DNA of 64,000 bases from Fundicoccus_A sp052115865 (lineage in GTDB: Bacteria > Bacillota > Bacilli > Lactobacillales > Aerococcaceae), in assembly GCF_052115865.1 (NCBI RefSeq), contig NZ_JBQKME010000004.1, positions 144,289 to 208,288 of the forward strand. The letters run 5' to 3'. Made by a program: the position numbers and the translations under genes. Every line of letters starts with the position of its first letter. Position 1 is the first letter of the stretch. The notes below the pieces were generated by a model that had not been told where the DNA came from, did not search any database, and saw only the letters and a list, made by a program, of their open reading frames with translations. This document shows positions 9,940 to 18,564 of this stretch, in pieces.

Positions 9940-12573
9940 ATGACTTTACAAGAAAAAATAAATTTAACTATTGAAGTTCCTTCCACGGAAGAAATGATTG
10001 ATTCACTTGTCACTAAAGCTCTAGAGGCATTAGATGATTATCAGAATTATGACCAAAAGCAAATTGATCATATTGTAGCAAAAGCTTCCATTGCTGCGCT
10101 CGACCAACATGGTAGTTTAGCTAAACATGCAATAGAAGAGACTGGTAGAGGAGTTTTTGAAGATAAAGCGACCAAAAACATCTTCGCTTGTGAACATGTG
10201 ACCAACTATATGAAGAAACAAAAGACTGTGGGTATTATTTCTGAAGATGATGTGAGTGGCTTAATTGAAATTGCAGAACCTGTGGGTGTTGTTTGTGCAA
10301 TTACACCAACGACTAACCCAACTTCTACTACCATTTTTAAATCTTTAGTTGCTCTAAAAACAAGAAATCCAATTGTTTTTGCTTTCCATCCATCTGCACA
10401 GCAATCCTCTGCTCATGCAGCTCAAGTTGTAAAAAATGCAGCAATCGCTGCAGGTGCACCAGAAAATTGTATCCAATGGATTGAGTATCCATCTATGGAT
10501 GCTACTAGTCATTTAATGAATCATCCAGGTGTAGCAACTATTTTAGCTACAGGTGGTAATGCAATGGTTAAAGCGGCATATTCTTGTGGTAAACCAGCAT
10601 TAGGAGTTGGAGCAGGGAATGTTCCAGCTTATATTGAAAAAACAGCAAATATTAAGCAAGCTGCAAGCGACCTTACATTAAGTAAATCTTTTGATAATGG
10701 TATGGTCTGTGCTTCAGAACAAGGAGTCATTGTTGACAAGGAAGTGTATGAAGCATTTAAAAATGAAATGCTTTCCTATCATGCTTTTGTAGTCAATGCA
10801 AAAGAAAAAGAAAAATTAGAAAAATTCTGTTTTGGTGTCACTGCATATAGTGAGAATGTTGCTGAAGCAAAACTAAATTCAAATATAGTTGGAAAATCTG
10901 CTGTATGGATTGCAGATCAAGCAGGGTTTAAAGTACCAGAAGGAACTAATATCTTAATTGTTGAAGTAGAAGAAGTTGGTGAAGTCGAACCAATGACTCG
11001 TGAAAAATTGTCTCCTATTTTAGCAATGGTAGAATCCTCATCAACTGCAGATGGAATCTCAAAAGCAGTACAAATGGTTAATTTCAATGGCTTAGGACAC
11101 TCAGCTGCTATTCATACTGCAGACAATGAAATAGTTAAAGAATTTGCTAAACAAGTTAAAGCGATTCGGGTAATCTGGAATTCACCATCAACCTTCGGAG
11201 GGATAGGTGATGTGTATAATGCCTTTATTCCTTCATTAACACTAGGATGTGGTTCATACGGTGGAAACTCTGTAGGTGACAATGTCAGCGTCTTTAACTT
11301 ATTGAATATTAAAAAGGTAGGGAGAAGACGTAACAATATGCAATGGTTTAAAGTGCCACCTAAAGTTTATTTTGAACGTAATTCAATTACATACTTGAAA
11401 TCTATGCGTAATATTAGCCGTGTAATGATTGTCACAGATAAATCAATGGTAAAACTTGGCTTTACAAGTAAAATTATTCAACAATTAGAAGCTAGACCTA
11501 ACGAGGTTATCTATCAAATCTTTAGTGACGTTGAGCCGGATCCTGATATTACAACAGTGAGACGTGGGGCGGAAGATATGAATGCTTTCCAACCTGATAC
11601 AATTATTGCACTAGGTGGAGGTTCCGTAATGGATGCTGCAAAAGTAATGTGGCTATTTTATGAGCAACCTGAGATTGATTTTAAAGATTTAGTTCAAAAG
11701 TTTTTAGATATCCGTAAAAGAGCTGTTCGTTTCCCTGAGTTAGGTGAAAAAGCAAAATATGTAGGAATCCCAACTACCTCAGGAACTGGATCAGAAGTTA
11801 CACCATTTGCTGTTATTTCGGATAAAAGTAAAAATATGAAATATCCTTTAGCAGACTATTCACTGGTACCAAATGTGGCTATCGTTGACCCAGTTCTAGT
11901 TGAAACAGTACCTACTTCAGTTGCTGCTGATACAGGAATGGATGTCTTAACTCACGCAATTGAAGCATATGTCTCAGTCATGGCAAGTGATTTTACTGAT
12001 GGATTAGCGCTACAAGCTATTCAGTTAGTTTTTGATAATCTGGAAAAATCAGTCTTAGAACACGATTCTGAAGCAAGAGAAAAGATGCATAATGCTTCTA
12101 CACTTGCTGGGATGGCTTTCGGTAATGCCTTTTTAGGAATCTGTCACTCAATGGCCCATAAAATAGGTGGCTTTTACGACACAGTTCATGGTAGAACTAA
12201 TGCGATTCTATTACCCTTTGTCATTGAATATAATGGACAAAAACCGTCCAAACAAGCCAATTGGCCTAAATACAATTATTATCAAGCAGATGTAAGATAC
12301 CAAACGATTGCCAAACAACTTGGCTTACCAGCAAAGACAGCTGAAGAAGGGGTGAAGTCATTAGCCAAGGCAGTTTTTGATTTAGGATGTCGCGTTGGTA
12401 TCGAAATGAATCTAAAAGCACAAGGTGTCGATCAAATTGATTTAGAAAATCGAGCGACTGAAATTGCTTATCTCGCTTTTGAAGACCAATGTACCCCTGT
12501 TAATCCACGACTAGCCCTAGTCAGTGATATGGCTGAAATAATAAAGAAAGCATATGACGGTTATCAAGCGTAA
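9940..12573 (+). CDS. adhE: Bifunctional acetaldehyde-CoA / alcohol dehydrogenase
   Basis: Reduces acetyl-CoA to acetaldehyde and then ethanol, regenerating two NAD+ in fermentation; forms spirosomes in known members. 877 residues is full length. Residues 1-440 are the aldehyde dehydrogenase half with catalytic Cys257 in SFDNGMVCASEQG; a linker leads to the iron-dependent alcohol dehydrogenase half with GGGSVMDAAK, TTSGTGSEVTPF and the iron ligands in GMDVLTHAIEAY, GNAFLGICHSMAHKIGG and DTVHGRTNAI. AGAGGAGAG precedes the ATG. It is monocistronic, preceded by Rex-like operators. Confidence 0.97.
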   Translation: MTLQEKINLTIEVPSTEEMIDSLVTKALEALDDYQNYDQKQIDHIVAKASIAALDQHGSLAKHAIEETGRGVFEDKATKNIFACEHVTNYMKKQKTVGIISEDDVSGLIEIAEPVGVVCAITPTTNPTSTTIFKSLVALKTRNPIVFAFHPSAQQSSAHAAQVVKNAAIAAGAPENCIQWIEYPSMDATSHLMNHPGVATILATGGNAMVKAAYSCGKPALGVGAGNVPAYIEKTANIKQAASDLTLSKSFDNGMVCASEQGVIVDKEVYEAFKNEMLSYHAFVVNAKEKEKLEKFCFGVTAYSENVAEAKLNSNIVGKSAVWIADQAGFKVPEGTNILIVEVEEVGEVEPMTREKLSPILAMVESSSTADGISKAVQMVNFNGLGHSAAIHTADNEIVKEFAKQVKAIRVIWNSPSTFGGIGDVYNAFIPSLTLGCGSYGGNSVGDNVSVFNLLNIKKVGRRRNNMQWFKVPPKVYFERNSITYLKSMRNISRVMIVTDKSMVKLGFTSKIIQQLEARPNEVIYQIFSDVEPDPDITTVRRGAEDMNAFQPDTIIALGGGSVMDAAKVMWLFYEQPEIDFKDLVQKFLDIRKRAVRFPELGEKAKYVGIPTTSGTGSEVTPFAVISDKSKNMKYPLADYSLVPNVAIVDPVLVETVPTSVAADTGMDVLTHAIEAYVSVMASDFTDGLALQAIQLVFDNLEKSVLEHDSEAREKMHNASTLAGMAFGNAFLGICHSMAHKIGGFYDTVHGRTNAILLPFVIEYNGQKPSKQANWPKYNYYQADVRYQTIAKQLGLPAKTAEEGVKSLAKAVFDLGCRVGIEMNLKAQGVDQIDLENRATEIAYLAFEDQCTPVNPRLALVSDMAEIIKKAYDGYQA

Positions 12574-12696
12574 AACCATTTAAATAAATATCACCTTAAA
12601 AAATAATTAAATAAAGAGTCACCTTTGTATCTTACTTCTAAAATTGGGTATAATTAACTTTAACAGTTTAGAAAGAAGAACGAGGTGATTTTTTTT

Positions 12697-13509
12697 ATGA
12701 AAAAGCTGCTCTTAAGTATTATGGGGATTTTATCTTTCTTTGTATTTGCCAATTTTGCTTTGAACAAAAAATTAAAAATTGTTAATTACCGATACCACCA
12801 TGAAAATATTAAAACCCCTGTTAAAATTGTTGTTTTAACGGATTTGCATAATAACCTATATGGAAAAAAACAAGAAGAACTTATTAAGCCAATAAAAGAA
12901 ATCAATCCCGATTTAATTTTACTAGTTGGTGATTTATTTGAAGTTAACAATGGAACAGAAAATACGCGTTATTTACTTGAATGGGTTGGAGCAAATTATC
13001 CAAGTTATTTTGTAACGGGTAACCATGAGTATTACACTAAAGAAGTGAATACATTAAAAAATATTGTAGAAAGTTATCAGATTCAAGTTTTAGATGGTAA
13101 AGTTGATTTGCTTGAAATTGGTGATACACAATTACAAATTGGAGGAATCGATGATGGCAAGCACAGCAGTAATTATCCTTATCAATTACGACAACTTTCT
13201 GAAAGTTATGATTCAACCTTAGATAGTTACAATATCTTATTAAGTCATCGTCCAGAGATATTTAATGATTTTAAGGATTTACCGATAGATTTAATTTTGT
13301 CTGGCCATGCTCATGGTGGGCAAGTACGAATTCCTTTCATTTTAAATGGCTTATTTGCACCTGATCAAGGGTTTTTTCCTAAATATGCTGGTGGCGAATA
13401 TCATTTAGGGGATAGGCAGTTGGTTGTGAGTCGTGGATTAATTTTTCAAAACCAACTTCCTAGAATTTTTAATCGGCCAGAATTGGTGACGATTGTACTT
13501 GGCGAGTAA
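12697..13509 (+). CDS. Membrane-anchored calcineurin-like metallophosphoesterase (YkuE type)
   Basis: An N-terminal hydrophobic segment (about residues 3-21) is followed by a two-metal phosphoesterase fold with LTDLHNN (D-x-H), LVGDLFEV (GD), VTGNHEYY (GNHE) and SGHAHGGQVRIP (GHxH). These are the metal-ligand motifs of the family. The ATG at 12697 is preferred because GAGGTG sits eight bases upstream; an in-frame GTG at 12685 overlaps that ribosome site. About 270 residues, as usual for this type. YkuE-like proteins are thought to act on membrane or cell-wall phosphates at the cell surface, but the substrate is not evident here. A terminator follows directly. Confidence 0.85.
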   Translation: MKKLLLSIMGILSFFVFANFALNKKLKIVNYRYHHENIKTPVKIVVLTDLHNNLYGKKQEELIKPIKEINPDLILLVGDLFEVNNGTENTRYLLEWVGANYPSYFVTGNHEYYTKEVNTLKNIVESYQIQVLDGKVDLLEIGDTQLQIGGIDDGKHSSNYPYQLRQLSESYDSTLDSYNILLSHRPEIFNDFKDLPIDLILSGHAHGGQVRIPFILNGLFAPDQGFFPKYAGGEYHLGDRQLVVSRGLIFQNQLPRIFNRPELVTIVLGE

Positions 13510-13516
13510 ATGAAAA

Positions 13517-13548
13517 AAACGTAGCTGTTTCAATAACAGCCACGTTTT
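13517..13548 (+). terminator. Intrinsic terminator hairpin
   Basis: AAACGTAGCTGTT and AACAGCCACGTTT form a 13-bp stem with one mismatch and a 5-base loop, ending in T4, eight bases after the phosphoesterase stop. Confidence 0.75.
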
Positions 13549-13603
13549 AAATTTAACAAAACCATTGCTAAAAAAATATATGCTAAGAGGTTGAAATTAT
13601 AAT

Positions 13604-14224
13604 ATGAAAGATTTTCGTAAAGGTATTAAACTTTTTAAAGAGAATGATTTTACAATCAACCATGAGCTTTATGAATCATTGAGTGATTCACAATCACCGC
13701 ATACACTTTTTATTAGTTGTTCTGATTCAAGGGTCAGCCCTGAAAGACTGATGCAAGCTTATCCCGGTGAATTATTTCAGTTAAGAAATATCGCAAATAT
13801 TGTACCACCATTTGATCATAGTTATGAAAATATTGAAGCAGCATCTGTTATTGAATTTGCACTAAAAGTACTAGAAGTGGATAATATCATCGTATGCGGT
13901 CATTCCAACTGTGGTGGGTGTGCTGCCGCAATAAATCCAGATTTTGATTCAGAATTGTTACCCTATACTGCAGACTGGATAACACAATTACATGATTTAA
14001 GTGCAGAAATCAATGATATTTATCCTGAAATTTCTCCAGACGATAAAGCAAAAAAATTGGAACAACTTAATGTTAAGCAACAATTATCAAATTTAATGAC
14101 ATTTCCTACAATTAGGCAAAAAGTAGAACAGGGGACACTGACTATAAATGGCTGGCACTACCATATTGGAACAGGTGAAATTTATATTTACAATTCACTG
14201 GGCCAAGATTTTGAATTAGGTTAA
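13604..14224 (+). CDS. Beta-class carbonic anhydrase
   Basis: Interconverts CO2 and bicarbonate, supplying bicarbonate to carboxylases in the cytoplasm. The 206-residue protein shows the beta-class zinc ligands: Cys39 with the Asp41-Arg43 dyad in SCSDSR, and His100/Cys103 in GHSNCGGC. The usual ELFQLRNIAN block follows the first motif. AAGAGG precedes the ATG. Its stop overlaps by four bases the stop of the convergent gene on the other strand. Confidence 0.94.
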   Translation: MKDFRKGIKLFKENDFTINHELYESLSDSQSPHTLFISCSDSRVSPERLMQAYPGELFQLRNIANIVPPFDHSYENIEAASVIEFALKVLEVDNIIVCGHSNCGGCAAAINPDFDSELLPYTADWITQLHDLSAEINDIYPEISPDDKAKKLEQLNVKQQLSNLMTFPTIRQKVEQGTLTINGWHYHIGTGEIYIYNSLGQDFELG

Positions 14225-14964
14225 TTTACTACTAAAGATTGGTTGGTTTTCTCTAAATAAAAATCAATGATAGGTTTGATATCAAGGACATATTGATTGA
14301 TACCTTGGTATTCACCATTCTCGTCATACATGCCACGGTAATAGTGTACAACATATTCATCGTCATTACTGGTTGGCATGACGACTGGAACAACTTCTTG
14401 TGTACGGTTTCTAAGTGAATGAACTACCCAAGCCACATAATTATGAATCATTTCTGGATGTGAGCCTCCTAAAGGATCACCAATTTCTTCAATTGTCCGA
14501 GCTACGAGCATCTCTTCAGCATCCTTAGTTTTGTTAAAGTATAAAAACTGATTGTTGCTATCAACAAATGAAGATTCGAAAGGCATAGTTTTTAAAAAGT
14601 TATTTATTTGATTAACTGTTAGTATTCCACTGTCTAACTGGACATAGGTGTCACCGCTGACAGCATTTGTCATTTTAATAGCTTTTTCCAACCATTCTGG
14701 ATCTTTTTTATCAATCTTTAAAGTTGTGTTAATTTCTCCACTGGCAGATAAATCTTCTAATTCAGCAGCTTCTTCAGGACTAACATCTCCAAAATCTCCA
14801 TACATTTCTTCATCTAAAGGTCTTTCGGATGCACCACTTGTTACATCTTGCGAACTAGCTAATGTACGCATAATCATAGGTAACTTTTTAACACCATATG
14901 AAACTCCAATATATAATACAATACCTAATATTGCACCTAATAAAATATACTTAAAATTCTTCAT
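14221..14964 (-). CDS. Membrane-anchored protein with a PAS-like domain
   Basis: 247 residues: a single N-terminal transmembrane segment (about 6-25, ILLGAILGIVLYIGVSYGV), an acidic linker rich in Glu/Asp, then from about residue 120 a domain resembling the PAS domain found at the C end of DUF438-type proteins: SSFVDSNNQFLYFN, EEIGDPLGGSHPE, and YYRGMYDENGEYQGINQYVLDI. The likely orientation places the PAS part outside (inside-positive MKNFK start), which would be unusual for a redox sensor. No kinase or cyclase output domain is attached. Ligand and role are unknown. ATG preceded by AAGGAG. Confidence 0.6.
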   Translation of the reverse strand: MKNFKYILLGAILGIVLYIGVSYGVKKLPMIMRTLASSQDVTSGASERPLDEEMYGDFGDVSPEEAAELEDLSASGEINTTLKIDKKDPEWLEKAIKMTNAVSGDTYVQLDSGILTVNQINNFLKTMPFESSFVDSNNQFLYFNKTKDAEEMLVARTIEEIGDPLGGSHPEMIHNYVAWVVHSLRNRTQEVVPVVMPTSNDDEYVVHYYRGMYDENGEYQGINQYVLDIKPIIDFYLEKTNQSLVVN

Positions 14965-15162
14965 AATATCTCCTTACGGTTAATTTTCACTTTATTTATT
15001 ATATAAATAATATTTATATATTTCAACAGTGTTTATCTATAAATGTGAAAATTTTGCTTTAAGCATTGATTTTAAAACCGTTTTGATTTTATAATGGTAT
15101 AATTGTTTGTAATAAATCATTGAATTGTATAAGTTAGTTTATTTTAGAAAGGGATGGATAGA

Positions 15163-16197
15163 GTGAAAAGATTTATTAATTCAAATATTCTAAAAATTGT
15201 TTTTTTATTTTCAATTTTATTTACAAATAATTACTTTGTAAAAGCGGAAAACCAGATAATTGATTCTAGTGGTTTTTCAATAACAACACAATTGCCTAAA
15301 TCTGCACCTGAAGTAGGAAAAGGTGAATTGTATGTTGAAGTCAATGATAATAAACCTTATTTTACAAATAATGATTTGACAATAGCAGATCCATGGATTG
15401 AGTTTAGTCAATTGGATGACTATGGACGTACTGGTCCAGCCAATGCCGTTTTGAATGCAGATTTAATACCAGCAGAAAAGCGTGGGAATGTATCTAAAAT
15501 TACTCCTAGTGGATGGCAGCAAGTTCAGTATGATGGACAGTATTTATATAATCGGAGTCATTTGCTTGGATTTCAATTAATTGGAGATGGCATTCCAGAA
15601 CTTAACTTAATGACTGGAACACGTGAATTTAATGCGGATGGAATGGTACCTTTTGAGAATTTTGTGGCGATGGTTATCGAATCAGGATTAACCGTAAGAT
15701 ATCGTGTAACGCCATTTTATGAAGGTGGTAATGCATTAGCAAGTGGTATCTTCATGGAAGGATTTTCAATAGAGGATAATGGTGAAAGTTTATCATTTAA
15801 CTTGTATATACCTAATAGACAGACTGGTATAGCCATCGATTATGGGACTGGTTTAAGTATAGAAGGGGATGCGATCACCCAAACGGATACAGGCCATGAT
15901 TCTTATAGGCAAACCGAAACTGTTTTGCATTATTCTTTTAACCGAGATGGTAGCTTAAATAATAATCAAACAGTCAATCATTCAACTACTACATCCGAAT
16001 CAATTGTCGAAAACAAAACAGCTACTGAAGAAAAATCATTGACTGCTCAATATATTGTGAATACAAATACGGGAAAATTTCATTACCATTATTGTTCCAG
16101 TGTGGATCAAATGGCTGAACATAACAAGATGCCTATGGATGATTATGACGCAATTATTAATATGGGGTATGTTCCATGTAAAAGATGTAATCCTTAA
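15163..16197 (+). CDS. Secreted DNA/RNA non-specific endonuclease with C-terminal Cys-rich Ada-like domain
   Basis: Exported nuclease of the EndA/streptodornase type. A GTG at 15163 is preferred since AGAAAGGG lies 9 bases upstream; the ATG at 15154 is too close to it. A signal peptide (KRFINSN then a hydrophobic stretch ending VKA-E) is followed by the beta-beta-alpha metal nuclease fold with YLYNRSHLLGFQLIG, His133 being the expected general base, and TREFNADGM supplying the metal-binding Asn. A Ser/Thr-rich linker leads to a final 50 residues, KFHYHYCSSVDQM...GYVPCKRCNP, matching the zinc-binding fold seen in Ada and at the ends of many Firmicute nucleases. Role may be nutrient scavenging or DNA uptake. 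Confidence 0.85.
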   Translation: MKRFINSNILKIVFLFSILFTNNYFVKAENQIIDSSGFSITTQLPKSAPEVGKGELYVEVNDNKPYFTNNDLTIADPWIEFSQLDDYGRTGPANAVLNADLIPAEKRGNVSKITPSGWQQVQYDGQYLYNRSHLLGFQLIGDGIPELNLMTGTREFNADGMVPFENFVAMVIESGLTVRYRVTPFYEGGNALASGIFMEGFSIEDNGESLSFNLYIPNRQTGIAIDYGTGLSIEGDAITQTDTGHDSYRQTETVLHYSFNRDGSLNNNQTVNHSTTTSESIVENKTATEEKSLTAQYIVNTNTGKFHYHYCSSVDQMAEHNKMPMDDYDAIINMGYVPCKRCNP

Positions 16198-16726
16198 AAA
16201 CAACATTTTGAAATTATTAAAAAGAATGACTAGCTGCTTTATTTTTATATTATGCTACTCATTTTTTGAAAGTTGAATAGTTATTTCATTGGGAAATAAT
16301 TTAGTTAAAGCATTTTCTAAGTATTATTAAAGTTTTGCAATTATCGATTTTTTTATTTTGTAAGATATAGTTTATCTTCTATCTAAATTATCGATGGTAT
16401 TTATTGGCTTAAATGTTTTGCTTTACTTACGTGTAAGTACTTTTATTTCTATGTTTGTAGAACAATATATTGCTGTCATAGGTTTACTAATTTTCTTTGT
16501 CAGTGGTGGTTTTGCTTTTGTTTCGCAAACATCATTTAATCTAAATTGGATATTACTATTTAATTATCTTAATACGATTTCTATTGTAACAGGTGAAAGT
16601 GCAATACTTAGTGAGATGCCAAATCTAAATGATTATGGGACTATTGTGTTATTAGTTTGAATTATATTTTTCGATATTTTGTGTCGAATTCGGACTAAGT
16701 ATATGAAAGTGATTCAATAGAATGAT
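16198..16726. other. AT-rich stretch with one doubtful hydrophobic frame
   Basis: No gene is convincing. The plus frame 16394-16660 (88 codons) encodes mainly hydrophobic residues with no clear ribosome site and no recognised family; it may be a membrane-protein remnant or chance in AT-rich DNA. Confidence 0.4.
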
Positions 16727-16772
16727 AATATGCTACAAGCTTTTATGGATTGGCTTGTTGCATATTATTTTT
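16727..16772 (+). terminator. Hairpin, possible terminator
   Basis: AATATGCTACAAGC and GCTTGTTGCATATT form a 14-bp stem with one mismatch and a 12-base loop, then ATTTTT. It lies about 70 bases after the doubtful hydrophobic frame. Confidence 0.5.
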
Positions 16773-16864
16773 ATGCAGCTTAGTGAAGACTTTAAATAAT
16801 TTATAGAATTAAAATAATATAATATATATTATGTAAACCCAAATTTGATAAATTAAAATAAACG

Positions 16865-17190
16865 ATTAAATTAACGAAAGTTCATTAACTTAATTCGCTC
16901 TCTTCTCTCTTTTAAAGATAAAAGGTCTTTGCGTATCCTTTATCGCTCCACTCAATGATAATTAAAAAATTCATTGTGTATCATGGCAATAAAATAGCTG
17001 ATATTGGCTTTCTTGGCGCATTATCTTTCACAGCATAGCAGGTAGTTTCTTCTACCGATAGTCCGCATTTCACCGACTGGCTTTTATTTACAATAGGTCT
17101 GCTAAGACCTGTTAGGTAATAATCGAAAATTACCATTCATTTGTCAATGAACAATTAAGAGAACATCCATTCGGCTCTCGTTAATGAAAG
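16865..17190 (-). ncRNA. Candidate structured RNA of about 320 nt, unknown class
   Basis: A non-coding segment with many strong local stems: GGTAG/CTACC (17041-17056), AGGTCT/AGACCT (17095-17110), GGTAAT/ATTACC (17115-17134), TTCATT/AATGAA (17136-17151), CAATGA/TCATTG (16953-16976), plus a long-range GTTCATTAAC/GTTAATGAA pairing that joins its two ends. It is visibly more GC-rich than the flanks. Strand is uncertain; minus is favoured because it would be the 3' continuation of the recombinase operon and ends in a GU-tolerant 14-bp hairpin followed by TTTATTTT. I could not match it to tmRNA, RNase P, SRP RNA, T-box or group I motifs. Confidence 0.45.
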
Positions 17191-17399
17191 TTTACCAAAT
17201 TGTTTACTATAAATCAAGTTAATATTGAATATTTTAGATAATTAAATATTGCTCTTAAAGCTTAGTGTTGCAAGATATTTCTCCTAATACTAAATGTTAA
17301 CTAAATATATTAAATGTAAATTAAGCTTTAAATGTTCATTTGAGTGTTGAATTGTAACGTATGGGCAAAGAAACAGAATTTTATTTATATTTTATTTTT
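17191..17399. other. AT-rich non-coding flank of the RNA candidate
   Basis: Extremely AT-rich, no stems comparable to the adjacent segment and no open frame. Confidence 0.5.
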
Positions 17400-17711
17400 T
17401 TAATAAAATTTTTTGTTTCTAAGATCTCTCATATCACGCATTGCACCTGCATATTTCACAATGTCCTCAAGTAAGAAAATACGGTGCGCGCGATACTTTC
17501 CTTTACCATATTCATGCACTAATCTCAACGTCCCTCTATCAACCGCAGTGACTAATTGTCCGTTATGCACATCTGCCAAATGCGTGGCTTCTGTTTGATT
17601 AGTTGTATATTTGTTTAATAATACTTCCAGTGCTTGTATCTTTTCTTCCCTCTTGAACGATTCGAAGAGGTGTAATAGTTCCTCTACATTTTGTGATTTT
17701 TCCATTTTCAT
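17400..17711 (-). CDS. Small winged-helix-like protein, possible excisionase
   Basis: 103 residues. The N half is a charged helix (VEELLHLFESFKREEKIQALEVLL); the C half, GTLRLVHEYGKGKYRAHRIFLLEDIVKYA, has the strand-wing-strand pattern of HTH_17/MerR-type excisionases, although no family could be named with confidence. The ATG at 17711 follows GGGAGATA. It starts inside the end of the upstream tyrosine recombinase gene (113-base overlap in a different frame), so the pair is probably co-translated. An Xis role beside a recombinase is an inference from context. Confidence 0.55.
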   Translation of the reverse strand: MKMEKSQNVEELLHLFESFKREEKIQALEVLLNKYTTNQTEATHLADVHNGQLVTAVDRGTLRLVHEYGKGKYRAHRIFLLEDIVKYAGAMRDMRDLRNKKFY

Positions 17712-18564
17712 TATCTCCCACTCTGACTCTTAGTTTGTTTATCTCTAATTGTCCTTTTTGTAAAAAATTATCAGTTAGTGTGTTAAATCGAATTATCTGC
17801 TTGATATTGCCTATACCCATATAATTAGCAATATATATTTCTGGTATCCCTGCATTTAAACAATCTAGTACAAAACGATTTCGTAAATTCGTTGGATTTG
17901 TATAGATATCGTACCGCTTAAGTTTTTCAAAGACCTTTGTGATATGATGTTTTTTTATGGCTTTATTATTTTTATCTAATAAGAGAAATTCATTCATTGA
18001 TTGGTATTTTTCTTCATAGTAATTAAAAAAACAGGTCCTGTCGTACTTGTATAAACTTATTTGTAGCTCTTTATTATTTTTAACAAATCTCACAGTAGAA
18101 TTTTTAAGGTCTACATCACTCATTTTTAATTCAATTATATCTTTGGGTATCATTCCATGGTTCATTATTAATATTAGAATTATTTTTTCGTATTGATCAA
18201 ACTTAGTTGAATTTTTAACTAACAAATCAATTTTATTGGTATGTTTTTTGCTTGTGCAGACTGGTAACTTATTATATTTAAGTGATTTAAAATAATATAT
18301 ACGTTGCAAATCTGGATTTATATTTTCAATTGAAAGATAGTTAAAAAATATTTTCATTGAAGATAATTCACTATTATACGAGCTTTTTGTTTTTTTATCC
18401 TTGATGTATTCTAAATAAGTATAGATGTCCTTAATTTTAACACTTTCGGTATCTAAAGATTGTTGAGATATAAAACGATTAAATTTTTGAGCATAATGCA
18501 AATGTGTAGTAATTGAATTACTACTATACCCTTTTTCTTGTAAGTATTCTGAATAATATTTCAT
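17599..18564 (-). CDS. Tyrosine recombinase-like protein with degenerate catalytic residues
   Basis: 321 residues with a SAM-like N-terminal core-binding domain (YLQEKGYSSNSITTHLHYAQKF) and a phage-integrase-like C domain. The catalytic set is largely lost: the first Arg block reads NHGMIPKDIIELK instead of xGLRxSELLxL, HxLRH became NPTNLRNRF, LGH became MGIGN, and no Tyr stands at the nucleophile position (RFNTL). Only the second Arg is recognisable. It may have become a DNA-binding or architectural protein, or be decaying. The last 38 codons overlap the downstream small gene and may be a read-through tail. Confidence 0.7.
   Translation of the reverse strand: MKYYSEYLQEKGYSSNSITTHLHYAQKFNRFISQQSLDTESVKIKDIYTYLEYIKDKKTKSSYNSELSSMKIFFNYLSIENINPDLQRIYYFKSLKYNKLPVCTSKKHTNKIDLLVKNSTKFDQYEKIILILIMNHGMIPKDIIELKMSDVDLKNSTVRFVKNNKELQISLYKYDRTCFFNYYEEKYQSMNEFLLLDKNNKAIKKHHITKVFEKLKRYDIYTNPTNLRNRFVLDCLNAGIPEIYIANYMGIGNIKQIIRFNTLTDNFLQKGQLEINKLRVRVGDNENGKITKCRGTITPLRIVQEGRKDTSTGSIIKQIYN

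Noticed and set aside
16865..17190. tmRNA, RNase P RNA, SRP RNA or group I intron
   Set aside because: None of the conserved blocks (tag ORF, GAGGAAAGUCC, P-Q-R-S elements) could be found on either strand.
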